Assembly (NCBI RefSeq): GCF_004363805.1
Contig: NZ_SNZP01000020.1
Span: 1 to 57,699 of the forward strand
Direction of reading: 5' to 3'
Source: Paludibacterium purpuratum
GTDB lineage: Bacteria > Pseudomonadota > Gammaproteobacteria > Burkholderiales > Chromobacteriaceae
DNA length: 57,699 bases
How positions within the stretch are numbered: the first letter of the stretch is position 1; each line of letters begins with the position of its first letter. A program made the position numbers and the translations under genes. Below are positions 1 to 8,390 of the stretch, piece after piece. The notes under the pieces are model-generated. The model was not told where the DNA came from, made no database searches, and saw only the letters and a program-made list of their open reading frames with translations.

Positions 1-1097
1 CGGTCGTAGGCCACCACCACGCGGCGATCCAGCGCCACCACGTTATTGCCGTCGTCCCACTGTTCGCGTTCGCGCTGGTAAGCGTCGCCGCCGGTCTGGA
101 TGATGTTGATTTCCTTCAGGCCCAGCGCCTCGCGCACCACTTCGGTCAAGTGCTTGCCTTCGTGACGCTCGAAACGCACTTCGCCCGGCTTGTCGCCAGC
201 GTACATGCTGGTGCAGATGATGGCGTCGACCACGTCCGGGAATACCGACAACAGGTCAATATCCAGGAAGCTGAAGACGGTGTCGAGGTGCATCGCACCG
301 CGGCTCTTCGGCATCTGGCAGGCGATGACGCGGGTTGCGCCGCCTTGCTTACCGAGGATATTGCGCGCTACTTGTACCACGGCTTGCGGGCTGGTGCGTT
401 CGCCCATGCCGATCAGGACCACGCCGTTGCCGATCGGCATTACGTCGCCGCCTTCCAGCGTCGCCAGGCCGTAATCCTTGTCGCTGTCGCCCCACCATAC
501 GTTCACCTTGCCGGCGAAGTACGGGTGGAATTGGTAAACCGCTTGCTGCAGCAGGGTTTCCTGGCGGCGAGCCGGCCAGTACATCGGGTTGAGGGTCACG
601 CCTTCGTACATCCAGCAGCTCGGGTCGCGCTGGAACAGGATATTCGGTACAGCAGGCAAGACGAAATCGGAATGTTCCAGATAGCCGCCGAACAGACCCT
701 TGGCGTCGAACGGCAATTCAAATTTGGCGATACCGCCGATCATATGTTCGGCCAGTTGCGCGGACGGCATTTCGTCCAGCCAAGCACGCAGTTCCTTCTG
801 CATGCCGATGCCGACATTGTCGGGCTTGACCTTGCGGTCCAGCAGCCAGGTACGGCCGGCCTTGTCATCCATCACCTTGGCCAGTGCCTCGGTCAATTCG
901 ATGACATGCACACCGCGGGCACGCATCTGTTCCACCATGTAATCATGGTCTTTCTGCGCACGTTCAACCCAGATCACGTCATCGAACAACATGCTGTCGC
1001 AGTTGCCCGGGGTCAGACGTTTGTGAGCCAGGCCAGGACGGGCAACCATCACACTGTGGAGCTTGCCGCATTCAGAATGGACACCAAACTTGGTCAT
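1..1097 (-). CDS. arcA: Arginine deiminase, 3' end cut by window edge
   Basis: Reading the minus strand from the ATG at 1097 gives a protein starting MTKFGVHSECGKLHSVMV, which I recognise as arginine deiminase. The enzyme hydrolyses arginine to citrulline and ammonia, the first step of the ADI pathway that yields ATP without oxygen. About 365 codons are present. Family members are near 415 residues, so the C-terminal part that carries the nucleophilic cysteine lies outside the window. Visible family motifs include FQRDPSCW, EGGD and HLDTVFSFLD, which hold guanidino-binding and catalytic acidic and histidine residues. A good ribosome site (AAGAAGGA) stands about 6 bases before the ATG. No gene lies between it and its promoter, so arcA appears to be first in its transcript. 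The long plus-strand open frame over this stretch is a shadow. Confidence 0.93.
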   Translation of the reverse strand, partial: MTKFGVHSECGKLHSVMVARPGLAHKRLTPGNCDSMLFDDVIWVERAQKDHDYMVEQMRARGVHVIELTEALAKVMDDKAGRTWLLDRKVKPDNVGIGMQKELRAWLDEMPSAQLAEHMIGGIAKFELPFDAKGLFGGYLEHSDFVLPAVPNILFQRDPSCWMYEGVTLNPMYWPARRQETLLQQAVYQFHPYFAGKVNVWWGDSDKDYGLATLEGGDVMPIGNGVVLIGMGERTSPQAVVQVARNILGKQGGATRVIACQMPKSRGAMHLDTVFSFLDIDLLSVFPDVVDAIICTSMYAGDKPGEVRFERHEGKHLTEVVREALGLKEINIIQTGGDAYQREREQWDDGNNVVALDRRVVVAYD

Positions 1098-1492
1098 CTT
1101 GCTTCCTTCTTATCGCCATATTGTGAAATTGTGCGCGGACACCGCCAAGAGCGGATCCAGCGCCCGGCCTCTCGGGGAAAACCCGATTCGCCGCATGCGC
1201 CGCGAGCATCGGCACATGTCTGGAAACTGAAATTAGAAACCCTGATGCTCAGTCACTGGAAATGTCATTAGAGGTGAAGATTAGAATATTCTAAAACACT
1301 TTAATATTAACATTCCGATTTACTGAGCTGCAATCATAGTAAGGAGAGGACGTTCGAGCAAAGAAGATTTATGTAATACTTGATAAAAATCAATTTATCT
1401 ATATTGCGTTTTATTGACAAACCTTCTTGCAAGCGGTATTAGGCGAAATTTTGCGTCGCATTCACGCAAGTCGATTTATATCCACGACATAT
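1098..1492. other. Intergenic region with long arcA leader
   Basis: This stretch between the ends of arcA (start) and gluQRS (stop) has no gene. It is much more AT-rich than its surroundings from about 1270 to 1430. It holds the arcA promoter described separately, which would leave a leader of roughly 230 nt. The leader contains a perfect 14-bp palindrome, TTAGAATATTCTAA, at 1281-1294. An arginine-responsive ArgR site would be plausible here, but the palindrome does not match the usual ARG-box spacing, so I leave its role open. Confidence 0.6.
1326..1393 (-). promoter_or_regulatory. FNR/ANR-type site and promoter of arcA
   Basis: A perfect FNR/ANR box, TTGAT-N4-ATCAA, lies at 1380-1393. On the minus strand a -35-like TTGCTC (1361-1356) is followed after 17 bases by a strong -10, TATGAT (1338-1333). 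With transcription starting near 1326, the box is centred close to -61, the classical class I activator position. ADI genes are known to be switched on without oxygen by ANR in pseudomonads; applying that here is inference. Confidence 0.72.
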
Positions 1493-2395
1493 TCACATCA
1501 AAACCGGACCTTTTGGCACTTGCGCCAGGCGCCAGTGCTTGTGTGCCCAAGACCACACATCGGAGAGAGAATGAAGCTCGACAGGCGGACGATGACCGAG
1601 CCGGGACAACGCCAGACGCAACTCATCGAGCGCATCGCCGACCGAAATCGATGGCGCCAGCGTCTGTTTGGACAGCTTCTCGCCCGCCGCGTTGACCAAC
1701 AGCGGCAGATGGCAATATCCCGGCGTCGTCGCGTGCAGGCACTGCTGCAACCAGATCTGCCTGGGCGTCGACACCAGCAGATCGGCACCGCGCACGACAT
1801 CGGTCACCCCCTGCTCGGCATCGTCGACCACCACCGCCAGTTGGTAGGCCCAATAGCCATCGGCGCGCAGCAGAACAAAATCGCCGATATCGCACGCCAG
1901 CCGCTGCGCATAGTGTCCCTGCAAGCGGTCGTCGAAGGCCACCTCGCCAGCGCCGTCGACACGCAGACGCCAAGCCAGTGCGGATGCGCCGGTCAAGCCA
2001 CGCTCGCGACAGGTACCGGGATAAACGAAGCCATCGACGCCGCGCGGGGCCTCGGCTTGGATTTCGCGCCGCGAGCAGCGGCAGCCATAAGCCAACCCCT
2101 GGCGGATCAAGCCATCGAGCGCCTCGCGATACAACGCATGGCGGCGGCTTTGGTACTCGACAGGTCCGTCCCAGGCGAAGCCGAAGCGTTCGAGTGTGCG
2201 CAGAATTTCATCCGCCGCGCCCGGCACCATGCGCGGGGTATCCAGATCCTCGATGCGCACCAACCATTGGCCGCCATGGGCCTTGGCTTCGAGAAAACTG
2301 CCGACGGCGGTCATCAGCGAACCGGCATGCATGAGCCCGGTAGGGCTAGGCGCGAAACGCCCGCGATACGGGGAAAATTCGGAATGACGCAACAT
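1493..2395 (-). CDS. gluQRS: Glutamyl-Q tRNA(Asp) synthetase
   Basis: This 300-residue protein is a short glutamyl-tRNA synthetase paralogue that lacks the anticodon-binding domain. Such enzymes load glutamate onto queuosine at position 34 of tRNA(Asp). The N-terminal class I signature FAPSPTGLMHAGSL stands at about residues 14-27 (HIGH-like), and EKLSKQT near residue 240 is the KMSKS-like loop. A cysteine-rich stretch (YGCRCSRR) followed later by a tyrosine and a cysteine (YPGTC) fits the zinc-binding insertion of this family. Length is normal. It diverges from the ferredoxin gene across 43 bases. The stop lies about 100 bases from the arcA promoter, so read-through into arcA is possible but not needed. 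Confidence 0.93.
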   Translation of the reverse strand: MLRHSEFSPYRGRFAPSPTGLMHAGSLMTAVGSFLEAKAHGGQWLVRIEDLDTPRMVPGAADEILRTLERFGFAWDGPVEYQSRRHALYREALDGLIRQGLAYGCRCSRREIQAEAPRGVDGFVYPGTCRERGLTGASALAWRLRVDGAGEVAFDDRLQGHYAQRLACDIGDFVLLRADGYWAYQLAVVVDDAEQGVTDVVRGADLLVSTPRQIWLQQCLHATTPGYCHLPLLVNAAGEKLSKQTLAPSISVGDALDELRLALSRLGHRPPVELHSLSDVWSWAHKHWRLAQVPKGPVLM

Positions 2396-2438
2396 CGATT
2401 AAAATGACTATCAGAACATTCACAAGGAGAAAAACGAG

Positions 2439-2762
2439 ATGGCCTATGTTGTAACGGAAGCCTGCGTCAAATGCAAATATACCGACTGCGTCGATGTCTG
2501 CCCGGTCGACTGTTTTCACGAGGGGCCGAATTTCCTGGCCATCGACCCGGACGAGTGCATCGACTGCACCTTGTGCGTGGCCGAATGCCCGGTCGAAGCG
2601 ATCTATGCCGAGGACGACGTGCCTGCGGGGCAAAAACCCTTCATCGCCCTGAATGCCGAGCTGGCGAAGACATGGCCGGTCATCATCCAGAGAAAGGATC
2701 CGTTACCCGAGCATGCGCACTGGGCAACCGTACAGGACAAACTGGATCTTCTGGAAAAATAG
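2439..2762 (+). CDS. fdxA: 7Fe ferredoxin, FdxA type
   Basis: This is a 107-residue ferredoxin starting [17 protein letters not shown]. Two cysteine clusters, C-X2-C-X4-C-X3-CP and C-X2-C-X2-C-X3-CP, are arranged as in ferredoxins carrying one [3Fe-4S] and one [4Fe-4S] centre. The C-terminal extension (about residues 60-107, ending DKLDLLEK) is typical of the FdxA group. It would act as a soluble low-potential electron carrier in the cytoplasm; its redox partner cannot be read from the context. An AAGGAG ribosome site lies 8 bases before the ATG. It is convergent with cheD across a REP cluster. Confidence 0.93.
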   Translation: MAYVVTEACVKCKYTDCVDVCPVDCFHEGPNFLAIDPDECIDCTLCVAECPVEAIYAEDDVPAGQKPFIALNAELAKTWPVIIQRKDPLPEHAHWATVQDKLDLLEK

Positions 2763-2773
2763 CTTATGAGGAT

Positions 2774-2880
2774 GATGCGTTGCTTCGCGAACGCATCCTA
2801 CGCCCCTTACGTAGGTCGCATTCGCCGCAGGCAATGCGACATGTCGCGGGACGGCGCATTGCTTCGCGAATGTTCGCGAC
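2774..2880. repeat. REP cluster, GTAG family (locus 1)
   Basis: Three palindromic units sit between the convergent fdxA and cheD genes. Unit B (2774-2801) is a hairpin around GCTTCGC ending in CTAC. Unit A (2811-2840) begins GTAG and forms a GTCGCATT...AATGCGAC stem. A third, degenerate B-like unit runs from about 2853. The GTAG/CTAC foot next to an imperfect hairpin is the hallmark of REP sequences linked to RAYT transposases. Closely related units recur at 23268-23344 and 30516-30589. Confidence 0.85.
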
Positions 2881-2883
2881 CAT

Positions 2884-3483
2884 TTAATCGAACAAATCGA
2901 CCCCACCCTCCGGCCCCTCCCCGGAGGCGAGGCTGTCGCGATACTGCCGCTCGCGTTGCGCCAGTTTGGCTAGCCTGTCGGTATTGAGACGCCGGATCAT
3001 CACCTTGCCGCTTTCGGTAAAGAAATAGACCTTGCGCGCCGTATCGCCCAGAAGATCGCTGGCGACGATGGGGATACGCTCGACCTCCAGGTAGCGGCGC
3101 ACAAAGGCGGCATTGAGTTCGCCCACATTGACCACATTCATGCCGTCGAGCACCTTGCCGGCGCCGAATACCTTGGCCTGCAACCGGTCGCGCCGGGCGC
3201 CGCGTTTCTGCATATCGGTGATCAATAGCTCCATGGCTTGTACGCCGTAGCGTGCGGACAGGCTTTCGACCGTCGATGTCCCGCCGCCATCCGGCAACAT
3301 GAAATGGTTCATGCCGCACACGCCGACGGTCGGGTCGCGCAGGCAGGCCGCCACGCAGGAGCCTAAAACCGTCACCAGCAGCTTGTCGTTGTGGGTTGCC
3401 ACGAAGTCGCCCGGCAACAGCTTGACTGCCGGCAGATGGAACTGCTGATCGAAGTAGTCGAGCCCGTGCCTGCTGTGCGCCAT
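2884..3483 (-). CDS. cheD: Chemoreceptor glutamine deamidase CheD
   Basis: CheD deamidates specific glutamines in chemoreceptors, tuning adaptation. The 199-residue frame from the ATG at 3483 (MAHSRHGLDYFDQQ) shows the family core: TVLGSCVAACLRDP at about residues 40-53 with the catalytic cysteine, GMNHFMLP with the catalytic histidine, and VFGAG. The open frame extends further upstream, but that part lies inside cheB and gives unrelated sequence; the chosen start leaves a 7-base gap after the cheB stop. It is the last gene of the operon. The C-terminus, GGVDLFD, resembles that of the short receptor encoded at the head of the same operon (GSVDLF). The gene ends in a REP cluster rather than a clear terminator. 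Confidence 0.93.
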   Translation of the reverse strand: MAHSRHGLDYFDQQFHLPAVKLLPGDFVATHNDKLLVTVLGSCVAACLRDPTVGVCGMNHFMLPDGGGTSTVESLSARYGVQAMELLITDMQKRGARRDRLQAKVFGAGKVLDGMNVVNVGELNAAFVRRYLEVERIPIVASDLLGDTARKVYFFTESGKVMIRRLNTDRLAKLAQRERQYRDSLASGEGPEGGVDLFD

Positions 3484-3490
3484 GGCAGGG

Positions 3491-4549
3491 TCACCCGGTC
3501 CGCAATCGTTCCAGCACGCGCGGCGCCAGTTGATCGAGCGGGCAGATCTCGTCGACGCCGCCCTGTGCCACCGCTTCCTTCGGCATGCCGTAGACGATGC
3601 TGGTCGCCTCGTCCTGCGCCAGGGTGTACGCACCGGCGCGGCGCATGGCCAACATGCCGCGCGCGCCATCCTTACCCATACCGGTCATGATCACGGCAAT
3701 GGCATCCTTGCCGACTCGCTCGGCGGCGGAATCGAACAGCGCGTCCACCGCCGGCCGATGGCGATTGATCAGTTCGCCGCGGTCGAGGCCGATATACCAA
3801 CCGGCGCCCGCTCGACGAATGCGCATGTGGGAATGTCCCGGCGCAATATAGGCGGTATTGCGACATACCGGCTCGCCATCGACGGCCTCCTTGACGTGCA
3901 TGGCGCACAGCCCGTCGAGCCGGGCGGCGAAGGATAAGGTGAAGTGTTCCGGCATGTGCTGCACGATCAGGATGGGCGGGCACTCGCCCGGCAAGCCGCC
4001 GAGAAAAGTACGGATCGCTTCGGTGCCGCCCGTGGAGGCACCGACGAACAGCAGCGCGTTCGGATTGATCCGCGGCTGTCCCAGCGCAGGCACAGGCGTA
4101 GATGCCGGCACGGCAACACGGCGCGGCAGTCGGCTCTTGGCCGCGGCGGCCACGCGGATCTTGTCCCGGATCTCGTCGGCATAGGCCTGCATGCCGGCAT
4201 TGACGTTATTGTCCGGCTTGGCGATGAAATCGACCGCGCCAAGCTCCAGGGCGGTCAGCGCGGCCTCCGAACCGGCCCGGGTCAGGGTGGAGATCATCAA
4301 TACCGGCGTCGGGCGCAAGCGCATCAGGCGCCGCAGAAATTCGATGCCGTCCATGCGCGGCATTTCCACGTCCAGGGTGATGACGTCGGGGTTGGTGGCG
4401 CGGATTCGCTCGCGCGCAACTAACGGGTCGGAAGCGGTGGCCACCACCTCCATATCATCGGCCTCGTTGATGATGCTGGTCAGCAGACTGCGAATCAGCG
4501 CCGAATCGTCCACCACCACCACTCTTGTTTTGGCAACAGCAAGCGTCAT
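3491..4549 (-). CDS. cheB: Chemotaxis methylesterase/response regulator CheB
   Basis: A two-domain protein of 352 residues. Residues 9-125 form a receiver with the phospho-acceptor D60 (ITLDVEMP). After a linker, residues 160-350 form the methylesterase domain with the catalytic serine S172 ([10 protein letters not shown]), histidine H198 (QHMPEHF) and aspartate D294 (GMGKDGARG). Once phosphorylated by CheA it removes methyl groups from receptors, opposing CheR. It lies 6 bases after cheR and 7 bases before cheD, so the three adaptation genes are translated together. Confidence 0.96.
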   Translation of the reverse strand: MTLAVAKTRVVVVDDSALIRSLLTSIINEADDMEVVATASDPLVARERIRATNPDVITLDVEMPRMDGIEFLRRLMRLRPTPVLMISTLTRAGSEAALTALELGAVDFIAKPDNNVNAGMQAYADEIRDKIRVAAAAKSRLPRRVAVPASTPVPALGQPRINPNALLFVGASTGGTEAIRTFLGGLPGECPPILIVQHMPEHFTLSFAARLDGLCAMHVKEAVDGEPVCRNTAYIAPGHSHMRIRRAGAGWYIGLDRGELINRHRPAVDALFDSAAERVGKDAIAVIMTGMGKDGARGMLAMRRAGAYTLAQDEATSIVYGMPKEAVAQGGVDEICPLDQLAPRVLERLRTG

Positions 4550-4555
4550 GAGCCT

Positions 4556-5383
4556 CTACCCTGCTTTGCGGTAGGCGGTCCTGCCGCAAGGCGTGAATGC
4601 ATCGGTAATCAGTTGAATGTTCTCCGAATGCCCGAGAAACAACAGGGCATGCGGCTGCATGTGTTCGGCCAGCCGCTGCAGGATGGCCCTCTGGGTCTGA
4701 CCGTCGAAGTAGATCATGACATTGCGGCAGAACACCGCATCGAACACACCGATGTCCGGCCAGCGTTCGGCGGCCAAATTGAGTTGGCCGAACCGGATGG
4801 CCGAACTGAGTTCGGGTTTGATGCGTACTTTCCCCTCGTTGCCCCCCTTGCCGCGCAAGAAGTGCGCCTTGATTTGGCGCTCATTCAATAGGGCGATCCG
4901 CTCTTCATGATAGACCCCGGCCGCGGCCGTCTTCAGTACATTGGTATCGATATCGGTCGCCAAGAGCTCAAAGCGACACCATCCCGCAGAGCGTGTCTCG
5001 GCCAGTGTCATCGCCGCCGAATAGGCCTCCTCGCCGGTGGAGGCGGCGGCGCTCCACACTCGGTAAATCTGCCCGTCGGCGTGCATGCGGTAATGCTGGG
5101 CCAGCATCTCGAAATGGTGCGGCTCACGGAAAAACGCCGTCAGGTTGGTGGTCAGGGCATTGACGAACGCCTGCCACTCCGGATGCGCGGGGTCGGCCGA
5201 CAACACGTCGAGATAGACGCTGAAGCGCTTTTCACCCATGGCGCGCACGCGGCGCGCCAGCCTGGCATAGGCCATGTCGCTTTTGGCATCCGACAGCGCG
5301 ATGCCGGCATGGCGGTACACCATATCGCGCACCCGGCGAAAATCCGCGGCGGTAAAGGTCAGATCTCGGTCGTCGATGGGCAT
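4556..5383 (-). CDS. cheR: Chemotaxis methyltransferase CheR
   Basis: This 275-residue protein methylates glutamates on chemoreceptors using S-adenosylmethionine. An all-alpha N-terminal part (about 1-90) precedes the methyltransferase core. VWSAAASTGEEAYSAAM at about 127-143 carries the SAM-binding acidic residue, and FDAVFCRNVMIYF near 212-224 is the conserved motif after the cofactor site. It follows the large receptor gene by 60 bases. That receptor ends in EWEEF, a tail of the type to which some CheR proteins dock through their beta-subdomain, so this CheR probably serves that receptor. Confidence 0.95.
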   Translation of the reverse strand: MPIDDRDLTFTAADFRRVRDMVYRHAGIALSDAKSDMAYARLARRVRAMGEKRFSVYLDVLSADPAHPEWQAFVNALTTNLTAFFREPHHFEMLAQHYRMHADGQIYRVWSAAASTGEEAYSAAMTLAETRSAGWCRFELLATDIDTNVLKTAAAGVYHEERIALLNERQIKAHFLRGKGGNEGKVRIKPELSSAIRFGQLNLAAERWPDIGVFDAVFCRNVMIYFDGQTQRAILQRLAEHMQPHALLFLGHSENIQLITDAFTPCGRTAYRKAG

Positions 5384-5443
5384 ACTCTAAAGGGGAAAAG
5401 GGGGAACGGCCGCCATGCACCGTCCCCAACCACGGTCAATCGT

Positions 5444-7837
5444 TTAAAACTCCTCCCACTCCCCCTCCACGTCGCGCGGCGTCGTTTCGGGCGCGAGACG
5501 AATGGGCGAGGCCACGGCTCGCGGTTCGACGCGCGGCAGTACCCGTTCTGCCGGTGCCGCACGGCCAAGCTGAGCCATCGAAGCCGGCTTGATCGGGGTC
5601 GCGACCGGTTTGCCGATTGGCGCGGCCGATTCGCGACGTGCGGTCATCTTGTCCGCGTCCTTCAATTTGAACAGCGATACGGCGTCGAACAGGTTGCGCG
5701 CCTGCTCTTCCAGCGATTCGGCCGCCGCCGCCGCTTCTTCGACCAAGGCGGCATTCTTCTGCGTGTTCTCGTCCATCTGCGTCACCGCCAGGTTGACCTG
5801 CTCGATGCCGGAGCTCTGCTCGGCCGAGGCGGCGGAAATCTCGCTCATGATGTCGGTCACCCGAGTGATGGCCGTGACGATTTCCTTCATGGTACGACCC
5901 GCCTCGTCCACCAAGCGCGAACCGGACTCGACCTTTTCCACCGAGTTGCCGATCAGCTCCTTGATCTCCTTGGCGGCGCCGGCGGAACGCTGGGCCAGGT
6001 TACGCACTTCGCTGGCCACCACGGCGAAACCGCGCCCCTGTTCGCCGGCTCGCGCCGCCTCCACGGCGGCGTTGAGCGCCAGAATATTGGTTTGGAAGGC
6101 AATGCCGTCGATCACGCTGATGATGTCGACGATCTTCTTGGCACTGTCGTTGATCTCGCTCATGGTCGAGACCACTTGGCCGACCACCTGCCCACCGCGC
6201 GAGGCGATATCGGACGAGCCGATCGCCAGCGTATTGGCCTTCTTGGCGTTATCCGCATTCTGCCGCACGGTACTGGTGATTTCTTCCATGCTGGAGGCCG
6301 TTTCCTCTAGGCTTGCGGCCTGCTGCTCGGTGCGGCTCGACAAGTTGGCATTGCCGGCGGCGATTTCGCGCGAAGCGGTATTGATCGAGTCGGTCGACTC
6401 CTTGATGTTCTGCACGATGTCGCGCAAGCGCTCGACCGTGGTGTTGGTGTCCTGCTTGAGCGTGCCGAACAGTCCCTGGTAGTCGCTGTGGATGGTATGG
6501 GTCAAGTCGCCGCGCGCCACGGCGGAGAGCACCGTGGCAATATCCTGCAGACCGCTGCTGGTGACGTCCAACAGCTGGTTGAGGGTCCCGCTCAGCATTT
6601 TGAAGAAGCCATCCTTGCCTTCCAGCTTGACGCGATGCTCGAAATCGCCGCGTGCGGCGGCGGCGACGATTTCCGCCACTTCTTCTTCGATGTGGACTTC
6701 CAGCGTGCGGTCGCGCCATTCCACCGCCGTGCCCAGCCGGTCGCCACCGGTATTGAACACCGGGCTCGCCGCCAGGGCGAAGGTGTGGCCGCCGACAACC
6801 ACCTGACTACGATAAGTGCCCCGCAAATTGGCCAGCAGATTGCGCTGGTGCGAGGGATTCTTGTGGAAGGAATCGAACGAACGCCCAAGCAGGCTGCGCG
6901 CCTCGAAACTGGGTAGCTCCTGGCGGATATCGGCTTCGGCGGCCTGCATCATGTCCTGCGCGCTACGGTTCAGGTAAATAATGTTGCCGTTCGGGTCGGC
7001 GATCATCACGCTCGTACCGACATTGTCGAGCGCACTGCGAATGCGGATATTCTCGACGGCCTTCTGCGCCGCCTTGCTCATGAAGGCGAACAGGCTACGC
7101 TCGTCGCCCTTCTTCAACGTCAGCGTGGTGGTGACCTCGCCGTTGGCCAATTCCTGCATCAGTTTGCGCGCATCATCCGGTTCGCCGCCCAACTCGCGCA
7201 TCAGCGAACGGGTGATCAGCCAACCGGCCAGCAGGGCCAGCAGCAAGGCAACGATCGCCGAAATGGTCAAGATGCGTTCGGCCTGTGTGGCATCGGTGGC
7301 CGCTTGAGAGGCAATACTTTGGGACTGCGATTCCTCCAAATGGATCAGCTTCTCGACCAGATCCATGTAACTGAGTTGGGTAATGCGCATCTGCTTGAGC
7401 AAAAACTGGCGCGCTTCGTCCTTCTTGCCGGCTTTGAACAACTGCAGGAAAGTCATGTAATCGGCGCGATAGGCGCTACGCGCGGTCGCGACATCCTGTT
7501 GAATACGCATGCTCTCCGGGCTGCCTTGGATGGCGTTCAGCCGATCCATGGCGTCGCTCACCAGTTGGCTGGCCGTGCCGGCTTGCTGAAGCTGGTTGTC
7601 GATCAGCTCCTGCGAGTCGGCCAACAGCGCGGTACGCACCGAGCGGGCATGGAGATTGACCGCGTCGATGATGTCGTTGGCCGCCTTGGCGCGCGGCACG
7701 TGTACGGTCGAAGTTTCCAGGATACCGGCCCGTAAATTGCCGATCTGTGTCACGGCAATGCCCATGCTAGCGGCGATCACCACGATCACCAGGCCAAAGC
7801 CGAGCGTCAGCCGGTGTTTCACTTTCATGCTAACCAT
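5444..7837 (-). CDS. Methyl-accepting chemotaxis protein with PAS domain and EWEEF tail
   Basis: A transmembrane receptor of 797 residues. The first membrane helix spans about residues 11-30, followed by a periplasmic four-helix-bundle-like region with few charged insertions (31-188) and a second membrane helix (189-209). HAMP (210-262), a PAS-like domain (about 268-375), and a second HAMP-like segment (385-435) follow. The signalling hairpin contains [20 protein letters not shown] near residues 585-605. The final five residues, EWEEF, fit the xWxxF CheR/CheB docking pentapeptide. I chose the ATG at 7837 because GGGAGG stands 8 bases before it; the frame upstream lies within cheW. The start overlaps the cheW stop by 8 bases. 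The ligand is unknown. It sits between cheW and cheR, so it is probably the main receptor of this array. Confidence 0.92.
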   Translation of the reverse strand: MVSMKVKHRLTLGFGLVIVVIAASMGIAVTQIGNLRAGILETSTVHVPRAKAANDIIDAVNLHARSVRTALLADSQELIDNQLQQAGTASQLVSDAMDRLNAIQGSPESMRIQQDVATARSAYRADYMTFLQLFKAGKKDEARQFLLKQMRITQLSYMDLVEKLIHLEESQSQSIASQAATDATQAERILTISAIVALLLALLAGWLITRSLMRELGGEPDDARKLMQELANGEVTTTLTLKKGDERSLFAFMSKAAQKAVENIRIRSALDNVGTSVMIADPNGNIIYLNRSAQDMMQAAEADIRQELPSFEARSLLGRSFDSFHKNPSHQRNLLANLRGTYRSQVVVGGHTFALAASPVFNTGGDRLGTAVEWRDRTLEVHIEEEVAEIVAAAARGDFEHRVKLEGKDGFFKMLSGTLNQLLDVTSSGLQDIATVLSAVARGDLTHTIHSDYQGLFGTLKQDTNTTVERLRDIVQNIKESTDSINTASREIAAGNANLSSRTEQQAASLEETASSMEEITSTVRQNADNAKKANTLAIGSSDIASRGGQVVGQVVSTMSEINDSAKKIVDIISVIDGIAFQTNILALNAAVEAARAGEQGRGFAVVASEVRNLAQRSAGAAKEIKELIGNSVEKVESGSRLVDEAGRTMKEIVTAITRVTDIMSEISAASAEQSSGIEQVNLAVTQMDENTQKNAALVEEAAAAAESLEEQARNLFDAVSLFKLKDADKMTARRESAAPIGKPVATPIKPASMAQLGRAAPAERVLPRVEPRAVASPIRLAPETTPRDVEGEWEEF

Positions 7838-8357
7838 TTGACACACCTCCCTGTTGTTGTCCGTTCTGGGCATGGCGCTCGACTTCCATCAAGCTCATCT
7901 CCGCACTGCTCATCAGGCGTTCGATGTCCATGACGATCACCATGCCGTCGCCCACCGGCATCAGTCCTTCGATATAGGCGGTATCCACTGCGGCGCCGAA
8001 CTCCGGCGCCGGCCGGATGGCGTCGGGCTTGAGTTGGATCACATCGGATACGCCGTCGACCACGATGCCGACGGTGCGCGAGAGCACATTCAGAATGATG
8101 ACCACGGTGAACGGGGTATAACTGGCCTCGCCCAAGTCGAATTTGAGACGCATATCGACGATCGGCACGATGCTGCCACGCAGGTTGACCACCCCTTTAA
8201 TGAAAGCCGGCGCGCCGGCGATGCGCGTCACCGATTCGTAGCCGCGGATTTCCTGCACTTTGAGGATATCGATCGCATACTGTTCGGTACCGAGCGTGAA
8301 GACCAGCAGTTCTCTCACCGTGCTACGCACCGGGTCGGCAATGTCGGTTTGTTCCAT
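7830..8357 (-). CDS. cheW: Chemotaxis coupling protein CheW
   Basis: A 175-residue CheW that bridges receptors and CheA. The fold signatures are [18 protein letters not shown] (about 22-39), [17 protein letters not shown] (about 58-74) and [10 protein letters not shown] (about 103-112). I chose the ATG at 8357, preceded by AAGAGGTG at 5 bases, over a GTG six codons upstream with no ribosome site. It lies between cheA and the large receptor gene, 33 bases after cheA, and its stop overlaps the receptor start. Confidence 0.95.
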   Translation of the reverse strand: MEQTDIADPVRSTVRELLVFTLGTEQYAIDILKVQEIRGYESVTRIAGAPAFIKGVVNLRGSIVPIVDMRLKFDLGEASYTPFTVVIILNVLSRTVGIVVDGVSDVIQLKPDAIRPAPEFGAAVDTAYIEGLMPVGDGMVIVMDIERLMSSAEMSLMEVERHAQNGQQQGGVSNG

Positions 8358-8390
8358 GCATTCACCTCTTGTCACGCCGCCCCGCGCGGC

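Noticed and set aside
150-1271. 373-codon plus-strand frame over the arginine deiminase gene
   Set aside because: The minus strand reads a clear arginine deiminase; the plus frame has no family resemblance and is a shadow of its codon use.
1281-1294. ArgR box in the arcA leader
   Set aside because: The palindrome TTAGAATATTCTAA lacks the spacing of the ARG box, so I list it only as an unassigned palindrome.
1427-2407. 326-codon plus-strand frame opposite gluQRS
   Set aside because: Antisense shadow; gluQRS has both class I synthetase motifs and the right length.
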